NCBI GenBank assembly: GCA_035235625.1
Contig: CP141141.1
Span: forward strand, 12,893,968 to 12,957,967
Source of the DNA: Saururus chinensis
Lineage: Eukaryota; Streptophyta; Magnoliopsida; Piperales; Saururaceae
Direction: 5' to 3'
DNA: 64,000 nt
Shown one piece after another: positions 23,880 through 36,600 of this stretch (position 1 is the first letter of the stretch; each line of letters begins with the position of its first letter). The notes beneath the pieces are model-generated. The model made no database searches. It saw only the letters and a program-made list of their open reading frames with translations, and had not been told where the DNA came from. A program made the position numbers and the translations under genes.

Positions 23880-25221
23880 GTCTACGGGATAGACATATGC
23901 ATGAAGCAGCACACTCAAATGAGTTCCACGACACCCAAGTTGGCAAGAATGGCAGAAACCTTATCCTCGGCCTTGACTACTATGAGCAAGTGGCAAACAA
24001 GTTCCACGGCACCCAAGTGTGGTGGACCTATGGGCGATCCAAGCCCTCGGGGACCACCATCATCTGGAATTCAACTATGGCCACCAACCGCAAGTACTAC
24101 ACTCTCACCTTCCACCACAGCCACCGACAACTCATGGAAAACTATCTTAGGCATGTCATAGCTGAGGGCAAGGCCATTGAGCTGAAGTCCCAAAAGAGGA
24201 AGATCTTCGCCAACGATAGCTCCGGTGAGTGGAACTACGTGGTGTTCAAGCACCCTGCAACGTTCGAGAAGTTGGCCATGCACTAGGCCAAGAAGGCGGA
24301 GACCGTCTAGGATCTGGATAGCTTTAGGGCCAGAAAGGACTTCTATGCACGTATCGGCAAGATGTGGAAGCGGGGATATCTCCTGTATGGGCCTCCTGGC
24401 AACGGCAAGTCGAGCATGAACGTTGCCATGGCCAATCACATGGAATATGATGTGTACGACTTGGAGCTGACAACAGTGAAGGACAACACAGAGTTGAGGC
24501 AACTGTTGCTGGAAACGAAGAGCAAGTTGGTGATCGTTATCGAGGATATAGACTGCTCGAAGGACTTGTCCCGAAAGAGGAAGATGAAGAAGGACCAAGG
24601 GGGACACCTGCTGGCGCCGAAGAGGGAGCTAGAGCCAAAGAAAGAGGGGAGCAAAGTGACTCTGTCGGGCTTGCTCAACTTCATCAACGGCCTCTAGTCG
24701 TCATGCGGAGAGGAGAGAATCATCGTCTTCACCACCAACCACATCAAAAATATGGATATGGCACTAATTAGAAGGGGGAGGATGGACGTGCACATTGAGA
24801 TGTCCTATTGCTGCTTCGAAGGCTTCAAGGTTCTGGCCAAGAACTACTTGTAGTGGGAACAACACCCACTGTTTGAGAAGGTGAAGGAGCTGATGGAGAT
24901 GGAAGGGGTGAAGATAACACCAACTGATGTGGCCGAGAATCTGATGCCCAAGACCAAGAGCAGCCGCTCACCATCGCTAAATAGAATGCGACCATGTGCC
25001 TAGAGAGTCTGGTTAAGGCTCTGTCCAACTGCAAGGCCAATGGAGAGGCGGCTGACAATGTACAAGATGATGAAGAAGAGATGAGCAACGATCTGTCTGA
25101 TGATTTGGACAGCAGTGACCTCCGCAACAACCACTTCCAACTCTCACCCGAGATATTCGACAAGGAGCTCGACCAGAGGACAGACCAGGCTGCTGCCATG
25201 CAAAAGAAGCTTTCATTTTGA
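23880..25221 (+). pseudogene. BCS1-like AAA-ATPase (AATP1/OM66-type), broken by stops and a frameshift
   Basis: This is one nearly continuous, intronless frame. The N-terminal domain reads FHGTQVWWTYGRSKPSG (about 23998-24050) and KYYTLTFHHSHRQLMENYL. Walker A is GPPGNGKSS (24390-24416), Walker B is LVIVIEDIDCS (about 24526-24558), sensor 1 is IVFTTNH and the arginine-finger region is ALIRRGRMDVHIEMSYC (about 24763-24813). The C-terminal tail is CLESLVKALSNCKANGE. Defects: TAG at 24284-24286, 24308-24310 (ETVQD to ETV-stop), 24695-24697 (GLWSS to GL-stop) and 24851-24853, plus a frame change between about 24955 and 24990. The N-terminal membrane segment is missing, so it is 5'-truncated. Family members are membrane-anchored ATPases of mitochondria or ER; this copy cannot make one. 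Confidence 0.93.
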
Positions 25222-25254
25222 TTTCCCCATGTAGAATGCAGAACTTGGAGATTT

Positions 25255-25815
25255 TGTCAAAATTTAATTTTGTCTTTTGGAAAGACAAAACCAACTTAAA
25301 GTTGATTTCGTCATTCTAAAGGATGAAATCAGTTAATTTTTTTTTAAAAAAAGCTACACAGGCGCCAGCGCTTGGCTAGTGTCTATGTGGCAAAAAGCAA
25401 CACCACTTTGGGAATTTCCTAAAGTGGGTTGATTTGGTAAATAATTTTTAAATTATTATTTAAATAATTTTCCCATATTTTTTAGTAGGGAAAATTATAT
25501 AAATAATATTTAAAAAAATATTTATTAAAATATTAAAAATATAAAAATAATTCTCAAAATAGAATTCATTTTGCCACATTGGTACTAGCCAAGTATTAGC
25601 GTCTGCATAACATTTTTTTAAAATTTTTGGATAAATTCATCCTTCATAAGGATGAAATCATCGTTACGAAGAGATTTCATCCTTACAAATGATAAAATCT
25701 ACCTTAAAGGAGATTCCGTCCTTATGAAGGATGAAATCTATCTTGAAGGAGATTTTGTCTTTTACGAAGATGAAATTGACTTAAAGGAGATTTCGTCCTT
25801 CTAAAACGCCGAATG
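25255..25815. repeat. AT-rich fold-back repeat (copy 2)
   Basis: The left arm GGCGCCAGCGCTTGGCTAGT (25361-25394, continuing to GTGGCAAAAA) is the inverted partner of TTTTGCCACATTGGTACTAG (25570-25608, continuing to CCAAGTATTAGCGTCTGC). Between them is AT-rich DNA. Outside the arms are many short inverted words of the type AAGGATGAAATC / GATTTCATCCTT (25313-25330 and 25640-25800). It begins about 35 bp after the AAA-ATPase remnant and shares arms with 19200-19690 and 45840-46165. It resembles a fold-back or palindromic MITE family I cannot name. Confidence 0.75.
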
Positions 25816-27099
25816 GTTGCTCTACTTACGAACTCAGCAGTTCCCCCCTCCGTCCAATTACCCTTGTCTTGTGGAAGAGAGGAGACGGATTTGAAGATCT
25901 GTGCTTCCGCATTTTCTTCTCTTCATACGACTTCTCTTCTCCTCTCAACCAACCTTGCTGCATTTTGATCTAGCCCCACAAATTCCATTGGAAAAAATTG
26001 ATTTTTTTGTTCATAGAGGAGAGATTTTGTTGGAGATTGGATGAGCAAGGCTGGTGGATTGATCGACATGGATCCTCCTCTCTGCCCCTGGCGGTCGTTG
26101 CTCTAGTAATGAATGCTGCTTCTGCCCATGCTTCTTGTCTTCTCTTTCTCTCCCTTCCGCTTTATTTAAATTTTTTTTTGGATTATTTGAGCTAGGAGTT
26201 ATTTTGCTTATTCATTTTGAGCTAGGTGGATCTGACGGTTTTCGATTGAATGTGGGTTCTTGTTTGTGAACTCGATGGTGTTTTGTATGATGGTGATTGT
26301 TGCAGCATCTTTTTTGTAGCTCGGCTTGCCATTTATCAAATTCTTTTCTGACACTTAATGTTAACCAGCAGAGTCAAACAGGGAGTTTTTTATCCTATGT
26401 AAATTGTTGCTCATTCTTTCAACTGATGAAGGTGATTTTCATGGTCTTTTTCGTTTCCCTATTTTTTTATGGTCTATATATGTGTGTGCTAGAGGATCAT
26501 CCTATTGTAGTTGATTTTGTAACTCAATAATGAATGTAACACCTTTCCTCTAAATTCCAAGATTCTTCCCATACTGTTTCTCATGTTATAGTCTGAAGGC
26601 TTTTATCACAAATGAGAGTTCCATGATTTGTCTTTTGTACATACTTGGAAAAAAGTTGTATCCCATAGTGGTTGATGGTGTTATTGTTTCACTGATACTA
26701 TTGTTTTCCTTCAAATTTTTAGATGCAACATAAGACAATTGATAGTGTTTTTGCATCAAGTGAGAAGCTTGACGACTTTGTCGATAGAAGTTGCAATAAC
26801 TGGGACTTTTATGTGGTTATTTATTTGCTTCTTGGGAAATTAATTATTTGTTTTAAGCTTCTGTATTTTTTTTCTCTCGATAATTATGTGTTAGTGTTGT
26901 TCGTAGCCTTGGTCGTAGGTGGAAAAGGTTTGTACGTTTTCAATAGTTTAAACATGTAAGTTAAGGTTTGGGGCTTAATTTAAAACTCGAACCTTAAGAT
27001 AGGTTCACGGTGGGGTCTTGTGGGGGAATTCACCGTGCGTAGGAAGTTTGTGCACGGGTATAAGCAGTTGAGACGTGCGAAGTAGGGGTGCACATGGAA
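25816..27099 (+). other. Leader/intron-like DNA, no gene confirmed
   Basis: A CT-rich stretch (25840-26150) is followed by T-rich intron-like sequence on the plus strand. An exon-like AG-preceded frame starts with ATG at 26723 (MQHKTIDSVFASSEKLDDF). I do not recognise it and it closes after 78 codons. It could be a captured gene 5' end, like those inside the hAT element at 21030-22300, or chance. Confidence 0.3.
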
Positions 27100-29977
27100 A
27101 AAAAAATAGAACAAAACGCAGAATGCGAAGCGCGTTCTGCACAGTAAACTTCACCGGCAGAAAGGGGAGACCCCCCCCCCCCCCAATTTTTCTTCTCACT
27201 AGAGCTCTACCACCGCCCTTCGCCTTCACCGGAGTCTGACTGTCTGGTCACAGTAGGACGGGCCACGCCATCTTTGGCCGCCGTCGCACCTCCCCTGCAC
27301 CACGTTCCGCTGGCTAAATTGAGGAAGAAGCTCTATTTTGGGTGAAACGCTGTTGGAGCCGTTGAAAGCCGCCAGAATAGTCGCCTAGCCACCACGAACT
27401 GGAAGGTATACCCCTTTTCCCCAAATTTTATCCGGTCGGCCCTTTCTCTAGAGATTTTGGTTGCAAACTGTTTTTTTTTTGGATTTTGCTATTTTGGGGC
27501 CAAACTGCCACTGTGGTCAACGGGTTGGCCGCCGTGAGCTATTTCCGGCCGGCGACTACTCTGCCGACCCTTTGGGCTATTGTTGAGTTGACATGCACTC
27601 GGATTTTTCACTCTGATCAACTACCTCTCGCGGTCTTGCCCTATTTTTGGGCCAAACCACTGTTGGGACCGGCGAAAGTTACTATTTTGAGTCATTTTCC
27701 GCTAGTCCCGATGCCATCTCCTCCACCTCTGGTCCTGATTTATCTCCTCACGAACCCTTTTCCTCTTCTCCAATTTTATTCTGTTCTCTCTGCATGTTCA
27801 CCCACTAGAAAAGATTCACGGGGAAATTTGCCCAGCAACCTTTCCGCCTTGCCAGCGGCTAGAGACCACCTCCATGACAATGCTTTACCCACACTATTGG
27901 ACTAACCTAAGCTCTTTTTGGGCGTGCAGGCATCTAAATCACCAGTGCGGGTGTTGTGAGAGACGTTCTTAACCGCGGGCGTTAATTGGAAACCTCTGCT
28001 GCAGTTTCTACCCTAGAGCCATCTCTCGTAGTGTAAGGGAGCATGGGTTGCTAAGTGTGCACCAACGTAGCCTTTGTAGTACGCCCTGGCATCAATTTTG
28101 GCCTGGACAATGAGGTAGGAGACCTTGAACCTTAGAAATTCACTCTAACATTGCTTTTATGATAGAATGCATGCTAGGACTAAGGTGTTTAATTGCATGA
28201 TGTTTAGATGGATATTAATGCAGAGGATGTTAAGTGCAGAGATTAATTTTAATGGCCATATGCATATATTTTAAAATTATCTGTGTATTCATTAGTGGAT
28301 TAGTTGTACGTTCACATTATGACTTCATCGTGATTGGGATTAATGGATGAGCAGAAGACCCTTGTAATTAATTTTAATTCTTGCTAAATGCATGAGTGGT
28401 CATCATGTTTACATGAAGACTTATGTTTACATGTTTTAAGGGTTATGAAATATATTATAAGGTGTATGTGTGGTGTCTAGTTCAGAACTACGAGTAGTTA
28501 TACGTGTGCAGATGAGGTGCATAGGTTTGATATGTGACTATCAATTTCGACGGATTAGAATCTTAGAGATAGGCTCATAAATGATCGGAGCTTACGTATA
28601 AGCTATGGATAAGCTTGTGAACCATAATGGTAACCGCATAACTTATAAACTATAATTTTAACATAATTAAAGTATGTAGTTTGATAATAAGAGTGAGTCC
28701 TTAGCTAGATTGACGGATTAAATTCCGTTTTGGTTGACGACTGATGGATGGTCAGTTTCACCTATAAGATTAACGTAGTTCATACCTTGGAGGTAATGTT
28801 TGTGTAAGTTAGGATTTTTGATGCTCTATTGAGAGCACTATAAGTTTTGTGCCCAAGAGTGACATTGCAAGTTTTCTGCCCAAGAGTGCCTTTGTAAGTT
28901 TTCCTACCTTAATTGGCATTTTTAGGCCTTTGCTGGCCTTGTATGGCCCCAGAGAGTGGGCATTTGCGCGCTCAAGTAAGTAGTATTATGGATCTACTCT
29001 TACCTGTTTGATCTTGTGCCCTATAAGCACCGGTGTACTTTGCCTTCAGAATCTTTTTAGCGCGTAGGTTTCTCCCCGAAGGTCAAGGTGATGCCTTAGT
29101 GGCATTATTTCCTTTCGACATTAGAGCTAATTGAGATTTAATTAGTTCTATTCATCGAGTGTAAGTGTAAGATAATAAACGTAAGATTGTAAGTGTAAAT
29201 AGTATGTATGTGAAAATAAGAGTTTGATAGGTTGTGTTTTGTTATAAGTAAGGTGAAAAGAAAATTTTGTAAGTTTAGGAAGCTCATAGTTGTAGTACTC
29301 TGATTGGGATTATATATTTATCTTCTCCTGGTTCATGGTTTGCTACTGTCTTGTAGAACAGCTTCGGTGTGAACTTTTATGGTTCACTGATTTTGATTCT
29401 CCTACTGGGTATGAAAATACTCATGTTCTTTTCTCTAATCCTCAGGCACTCCAAGGACTTCCGTAGGGCCTAGCTCGAGAGCTGCTTAGCATTCGAGGAC
29501 ACTCTTTTTGGACTGCAGGTTGATTTTTGATTCTATTGTTCCTTTATTAATTTATGCCATGATCTGCTGTAAATAAAATTTGAAGTACATGTATTAAGTG
29601 AGGTGAGCGCTATTACATGTATTATTTTGGACCTATACATGGACTGTATTATTACTTTTGACTGTTATGGAACTTGTACCCAGCTACGCCTAGGAAAATA
29701 TATTGAAAGCCCATGGCCATGGCAATTTTGTCTTTTGTCTATTATTCATGCCGGGGGATGAATGAACTATGAGCTTTGAATGTTTTATCGTTGTTATATC
29801 TTTGTTTTGAGTTGAAAAGAAAGTATTCAGATGGATTTGATACAAATGAATGAGAATTATAAAAATATTTTTCACAGGTTTCTTATTTTTGTCAATTTTC
29901 ACCAATTTACAATCGTTATATTGCAGAATTTTTATTTAAATTTCATAAAAATTATTTTGAAAACCCCGGGCGTGACA
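27100..29977 (+). repeat. LTR-type fragment, related to the 33623 LTR
   Basis: It ends CCCCGGGCGTGACA at 29977. In the same order as the LTR 33623-38492 it has: GC-rich sequence (27100-27900, with a run of 14 C at 27171-27184); GAGGTAGGAGACCTTGAAC (28110); TGGATCTACTCTTACCTG (28988); a paired motif ACTGGGTATGAAAATACTCA (29404); and CCCATGGCCATGG (29709). Its first ~500 bp do not match the TGTAAAATCCC start of that LTR, so it is 5'-truncated or another subfamily, and the left edge is approximate. No internal coding region adjoins it. Confidence 0.65.
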
Positions 29978-30303
29978 GAAGTTCTAATTTAAGTGATGCT
30001 TTTAAGGTATTTTGTTGCACAATTGTCCATTTTATATGCACCAATATAAGTAAAGTAGTTATTTTAATTAATTATTTAATCTACTATTTTTGTTACTTAT
30101 TTGCATAACATTATTGACAAACACTGGAAAGTCTTTCATGTTGAAAACTAACCGAGTTGCAACACAAGCATATTATATAGTTAATGTTGAAGATGTTTGT
30201 GACATAACATACCTAGACATAACATACCTGGAGCATATTATATAGTATAGTGATATGTCTTTTATAAGAGTTAATTTAAGGAACAATGTTTATACATGGC
30301 CCA
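29978..30303. other. AT-rich spacer between LTR remnants
   Basis: This is AT-rich DNA with a short direct repeat (GACATAACATACCT twice near 30200-30227, and GCATATTATATAGT twice near 30167 and 30234). Nothing else is recognised. Confidence 0.5.
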
Positions 30304-30762
30304 TGTCACGCCCTGGCACCCACTTGACCCAAGCCGAACCCGGTCCAAGGGACAGTCGAAGCGCACGGAGGTGACATCAGATTGATTTATAAGTTGTGGA
30401 AGACTTTAACCCCTCTAGCGGATAATTAACACATACAGAGTGTGCACCTTTAAACCTTTGTGCAAGAGAAATAAGTAGAACAAAAGACGATTTTAACTCT
30501 AAAGTAGTCCACAAGTCTTACACCCACATACTTAAAATGTTGAGCCGACACACATGGCTTTAATCAAAAAGTCTTAAACAGGTCTAAAAACATAAGAGTT
30601 ACACGAGTCTGAAACAAGAACCACCATACATGATAATCTATTATCATAACATAGTAAATCAGAAAACAAAGCAAAATCCAGAGGCATCCTCACCCACTCC
30701 CAAGCTCTCCCCAATTGTTCCTCATACAGAGGATCCTACTCAACTGCATGTTGCACCATGTA
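30304..30762 (-). repeat. LTR 3'-end fragment, minus orientation
   Basis: It starts TGTCACGCCCTGGCACCC, the reverse of a GGGCGTGACA LTR end, followed by CCCGGTCC as at 48769 and 52256. It is cut off where the next LTR begins at 30763, so only about 460 bp remain. Confidence 0.5.
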
Positions 30763-32494
30763 TGTAAAGACTCTCATCTTAAACCGGTCTACATTTAATT
30801 TTATTTATTATTTAACGATTATCGTGTGATTTAAGTCTTTTCTGATTTAATTCGGTGGTTTTTGAAAATAAATGGGGTCTCTAAATGTTTTAATCAAAAT
30901 TAATTTCATATTTATGAGTCTTAAGTGATTTTGGTTCAATTCTGAATTTTTGGATTTTTCTCAAATTTTTTGAAAATTAGGGTGTTTAGTCCAAAATGTC
31001 CTACACATCAAAGGAAGTCATTACAAAAACTTTCAGAATTTTCTAGTCTTAATTAGAGCTCAAATCACTAAAATACCTATTTTTAGTTAAAAATTTTATT
31101 TATACCCCAAAGGTTAGTTAGGTTTACTCCATTCATTTCTATAAAAGGAAAGGAATTGAGCTATTTTAAAATTGGGAATAGGCTATGCAAAAGTGTTTGG
31201 AGCCTATTCCCAATTAGGCCCAAAGAGGAAGTGATTAGAAGTATGTTCTTCCCTAATCTATGTTTAATCATTATGGTTTTTCTTAATCCTCTCTTAATAT
31301 ATCTTCCTCTATTGATTCAATCTGATTTCAAACCATTTAATCACTATTTTACTCCTCTTTTCCAAACCCTAACCTTCAAATTTTCATTTTTATGCTTGCA
31401 AAGCTCTACATCTAGGGTTTGCTTTATGATTTTTAAGGTTAAATTGAGTTCATATGTGTATTAACACAAAAATCATGCTTTTGAAAGGTTTCGGAGGTGA
31501 TTGAAGGATTAATCCAACTCAAATCTAGTGGAAAGGTAATGGGTTTTCAAATATCAGCCTTGTGGTAAAAATCTCGATTTTTATGGTTTTACTTGAATGT
31601 GTTTGCTTGATTAGGGCTTTAATGGTAGATTTATAAAATGTTAATTTCTTGTCTTGATTTCTTAGGGTTTTACCTTGAAATGAGTTAAATTAGCTTTCTA
31701 GAATGTTTGATTAAGTTTTGATGATATATGAGGCTTGGGATGAAGGTTTTAAGGTTCTTCAATGATGTTTTCGTTTTGAATTTCAAAATGAAGAAGAAGG
31801 CTCGAACTGTTTTTGGCGATCGATCAGGGCAACTGGCCGATTGATCAGGTTGTTCGAATGGCCTGCCAGGCCGATCGATCGGCTACACAACAGTTTTGCC
31901 ATTTTTTATTTTAATGCTCACTTCGTTATTTTTACTCAATTTGATGATTCTAATGGTTATGAGAGGTGTTTTATGTTGGAATTAACCTACTGGAATGGTG
32001 TGAAATTTATGATGGAGACTTATGAAGTATGTTTAAATGTTTGTTGTGTAGTATTATATGTTGATAATTATACATGTTAACATTGCATTACCTTGAATCT
32101 ATGAATGATGGAATTCTTAAGATTAGAGCAAATTTCTAGCTGGGACATTTCATTGTAAATAATAAGATGTGTCATCTTATAATGAGAATGGATTGTGGGT
32201 AATGGTGTTATCATGTTATAGCTTCATGTGTAGAATAATCATGTTTGTAGGAGTTGAGTATTTAATTTCACATTAATGGATTTAAGTTTTATGGTAAATT
32301 TCACCTTGATTTAGTTGATAAACCTGATTTGAATGTCTTAAAGCAAGTGTGTATTACCTTATGAGCTTATGTCAAAGCATTAGTTATGTGCTTAAGATAT
32401 TCATGAACACATACGTGTGGGGAATCTACTATGAAATTATAGTTAATTATGATTTGATTATGATGCATGTGAGGACTAATGGGAGCGCATTCCA
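30763..32494 (+). repeat. LTR (family of the window's first LTR), 3'-truncated
   Basis: It begins TGTAAAGACTCTCATC at 30763. The TATA block TCTATAAAAGGAAAGG lies at 31138-31153. The motif block near 31800-31900 carries GATCGATC words and TTCGAATGGCC. It aligns with the copy that starts at 32495 and stops exactly there, about 1.73 kb in, where the fuller copies have a further ~1 kb. The open frame at 31156-31464 is not conserved in the other copies and is not considered coding. Confidence 0.7.
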
Positions 32495-33622
32495 TGTAAG
32501 GACTCTCATTTTTGAACCAGTTTATTTTAATATTATTTATCGGGTAAGGTATGGTTTACGCCTTTTCTTATCTAAATTGTGAGGTTTTCAAAAATAAATA
32601 GGGTTTCTAAAGGTTTTAAGAAAAACTAACTTTACAATTATGAGTTTCAAGTAGTTTTTAGTCAATTCTAAATTTTTGGGATGTTTTTGATTTTTTTACT
32701 AATTTTTTAAAAAATTAGGGTTTGGCAGGACCCCCTGTGGGCCCCACCAACAAAATTAAGATTTTTGGACGAAAATGCCCTAGACATCAACTTAAGCTCA
32801 TACAAAAATTTTTAGAATTTTTTCAGATTTAATTAGTACTCAAATTTGTAAAATACCCATGTTTAGTCCAAAATTCTACTTACACCCCATTAGTTTATTA
32901 AGTGCACCTCAAACCCTACTATAAAAGGGAAAGGGCAGAGCTATTTCCATTTTGGGAATAAGCTGAGAGGAGGTGATTAGGGCCTAGTTCCCTAATTAGG
33001 CCCGGATTAGAGGAGATTAAGGTATGTTATTCCTTAATTAAGCTTAAACCCTAGATTTTCTCCTAATCCTTTATTAATCCAACATTTCCCCTTTGATTTA
33101 ATTCGATTTCAAGCATCAAAGTCACCAATTTACTCCCTTACTTCAAACCCTACTTATCAAAATTTTATTTTTTATGCTTAACAAACCCTAGATCTAAGAT
33201 TTCTTCAAGGTTTTTAATATTAAATCGATTTTTAATGGAGTTTAACTTAGACACTATGTTTTTGGAAGGTTCCAAGAAGGGTGAAGGTCAAATCCGAATC
33301 TAAACAAGTGACAAGGTAATGGGTCTTCAAATCTCAGTTTTCTTATGGTAAAATCTCGATTTTTATGGTTTATTTGGAATGGATTTGTTTGATTTAATGC
33401 TTTAATGGTGGGATTAGTAAATGTTAATTTCGTGATCCGATTTCTTAGGGCTTTGTTTTAGAATGTTATAGATTAGTGTTCTGGAAGGTTTCAAGAGTTT
33501 TTGATAATGTTTGGTACCATGGATGAAGATTTGAAGGTGTGTTCATGGTGTTTCGGTTTTGAAATTCGAAATGAAGAAGAAGGTCAAAAATGCTATGATG
33601 GCTTTAGAACGACCTGCTAAGG
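32495..33622 (+). repeat. LTR 'c', part 1 of 3
   Basis: It begins TGTAAGGACTCTCATT at 32495, with the TATA block ACTATAAAAGGGAAAGG at 32918. It is interrupted at 33622 by a 4.87-kb foreign LTR and continues at 38493: the joined order (ACGACCTGCTAAGG, then CAGGGCGTTAG, then GTTCGAACAGCTACACGACA) matches 31800-31900 of the neighbouring copy. Confidence 0.75.
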
Positions 33623-36600
33623 TGTAAAATCCCTAAATTTTCTGCAATTTCTGTAATGTTCTGTGGTTTCTGGTCATAATTTCGAGAAATAAATTTTACG
33701 CTTCGGCGTATCCGTATTTGTATTATTCACAAACGTAAGAGTCAGAAGTAGTGTTTCGTCGCAGGTCATGGGCCTTGACGCATTACAGAAATTTCCAGTG
33801 TGAAAATGGACGGGAGGTATGAGAACAGAAGCAGAAAGAAAGAAAGGAAACAAAAAAAAGATAAAACGGATTAGGTGCTCCTCAGCATGCCCGATCCCAC
33901 TTTGTGAATAGTGGGGGGCTTCACTGGGTGAGGCCGGAAGCGCCGCCAGCTTCCGCCGGGTCGGCCACAGCCTGGCGATGCCGCCGCTGCCTCCCTGGCC
34001 TGGCCCCGCCGGCAACCGCTGCCCCTCCCCCTCTTTCCCATTTTCGGCCCAATGAATGGTTTTAAGTTTCACCGCCGGATCTGACACCGTCTCCAGCTGC
34101 ATGGCCGCCAGGCCGTCGCCACACTTTCGCCCCGACTAGATCAACCTCTGGCCATCGCCATTCCGGCCTCCCTGCCGCTGTCGCTGCTCCGCCCCTTTTT
34201 CTGTTTCCGCCCGACAGAGATCCGATGGTGTCTTTTTTCACTTCGATTTGCCGCTGCCGGCCGTCGCATGGGTTCCAGATCGCCGCCACGACTCCGCCTC
34301 ATCCAGAAAATCTTCTGGCCATCGGCGCCCCGCCTCCCCGCCCCTTTGTCGCCGGCATGAGGTACAAACAAATCTGTCCCCTTCATTTCTCATTTTTTGT
34401 TTATTTTGACTAGTGGTTGTGCCACCAGTCACCGGCCACCGTGGTCTGGCCTTGGGCCTTCCCCCAGCCCGGCGACGGCAAGACGGCCACCCCGGCCACT
34501 GCCTTGGCCGCCGTCTCCCTCAACCCCCTCCGCTCTACTTCGAACGGGATAAAAAATCCCTCTTTTTGTTTTGTTCCCGTTTCTCTGTGTTGTGAACCAC
34601 GGCTGTGCCGTTGATCTCTTGCCATTAGCCTCTTCCCAGACCGATGATGGCAAGGTCGCCGCCTTGGATTGAACTGCTGCCTTACCGGTCTTTCACCCAT
34701 TCTTCCGCACTTTTCTGGTTCAGACAACATTTATTTATTTTTGGTTGTTTTTCTGTGCTGAGTTATCGGAGGAGCTCGGCTCACCTCACCTCACCTACTC
34801 CGTCTTGAGCCAACAATGGCAAGGTGTCAAGGTTTGGCCCCGCTCACCTCAATCGGTTCCAATTCGTTTGTTTGGCCGACCTACATTAGAGTATAGTTTT
34901 TGATCGTGACATTCATTTTCTGCTATCAGATGTCGGACGACATCGAGGTCCGACATCGAGTCGATGTCCATTTGACTTGCCACAATCCAGCGACTGCCAG
35001 GTCCTGTCTTCTCCCAGGTCTAGCCCCCGGCTATGTTGGGCCGTTCGTAGCTCAACAAGGCATGTTTGCCGCCCCAATTTAGCGCACTCTCACCCTACCT
35101 AAATCAGATCTTGGGTCTCTTCAATTTTCTGACTGGCTATTCTGTTGCAGTGTTGTTCTGCTACAAACACTGCAGATGTTGGCTTTACCCAATATCGGAA
35201 AGTGGCCGCCGCTCCCGACCTCCCCTGCACATCTTCTACACACACCAGACGCCCCTAAACTTTAGGGTACGCCTCTGATTGCTACTAATGGGTCCCACTC
35301 CAACCCAAGCCAACATGTCCAGCTTGGAATTTCGTGAACTTGGGCTACAGGTCCAACCAACATGGGCTCTGCCCTGGCCCAGTGATGGCTAGGGCCAGCA
35401 CATCTGGCCCAAATTTACCTTTGCACCCCCACGTTCTATTACACACAACCCGGAACATACGAGGAAAGAGTCCTCGAATTTAGATCCTTCCAAGTGGAAG
35501 TAACACAGTCAGCCATTAAACTCGGTCCATCGAAGGCTCGACCGATGTCGTGCCATATCCTCCACCGTAAGCCATGCTTAATGCACGATTATTTGTACGA
35601 TGGATTGGTTGTGAGTAGCGTTTAGAAATGGCACCGTCTTTGTCGGCCTCTTACGCCAGGCCTTAGTGCCTCAACGTATGTTTAGGAAACATCTCCACCA
35701 CTAGGCAATATGGACGTTAAAGCCCTCCGCCACCTTGTGAGGCTTCGATGATGCAGAATTGCTGCCGTTGGATGTGGTCCGCTGTCCATTTTAATGTTTT
35801 GTGGCCAACGGTGTGTTTTAAACCGTTGGCCAACCTCCAATCAGTCAGCCCCTATTATGTGGTCGTTCTTGCCATTTCTAGTGGCACAACCTTGTATCTA
35901 CCCGCCCTAGTGTACACAGTCTTATGCTTTGAGTGTAATTAATCTAACCTTATCGAGATTAATTCCAGCATCTCTGAACATCCTTGGGACAACGACTCTC
36001 AGTGAGATGCTTTTGGCCACCTATTCCGTTATCGACGCCGCCACCGTTGTTTACTCGTCATCAAACTCCTGTGGATTACGAGGTAGGGGACCTTGAACTC
36101 ATAATTTCATTATAGCATGCTTTAATTGTGTAGTAGCATGCTAGTAGTTTATAATTTAATGTTTTGCATGATAATGCTAATTAAATGAGCATGCTTTATG
36201 CATGTGAATCATGCATATGTTATGGACTAAAGGTCTGACAGTAAGTAATTAGTGAATTGTATGTGTGTGATTTGAGTATGTGACAAATATGTGTGGTCGG
36301 TGAGCATGAGTACGTGCGTTTGTTTGTAAGTTTGTCGAAAGGGTGCTTCGTAGGCTATGACATGGAAATGGTGATGGTATGACAAGCAATAAAAAGATGT
36401 AAGATGGACTGTCAAAGGTTAGATTTGATGAGATTGAAGAATTAGTTTGGTTTGAGTCGGGTGGTATGTCAGAGCATTGAGCAGAAGACGTAAGCAATGT
36501 AAGGATTCAGAAGACTTAAGGTTTTGAACATCTTGGGGGATTGTGAGTTAGTAAGAGAGAACGACATAATTGTACAGGCATAATATACGTAATATGAATT

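Noticed and set aside
24071..24607. 178-codon minus-strand open frame
   Set aside because: It is antisense to the AAA-ATPase remnant, whose motifs are unmistakable on the plus strand.
23880..25221. AAA-ATPase as a functional gene read through TAG
   Set aside because: It also has a frameshift near 24955-24990 and lacks its N-terminal membrane segment, and nuclear plant genes do not reassign TAG. Pseudogene is the simpler reading.
27079..29982. GAAGT at 27079 and 29978 as a 5-bp target duplication for the LTR ending at 29977
   Set aside because: The sequence after the left GAAGT (AGGGGTGCAC) does not start with TG and does not resemble the related LTR start, so a chance 5-mer match is likely.
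33674..35278. Many long open frames in GC-rich DNA
   Set aside because: They occur on both strands, are not maintained in the homologous LTR copy at 49862-51304, and match no family; GC-rich LTR sequence explains them.
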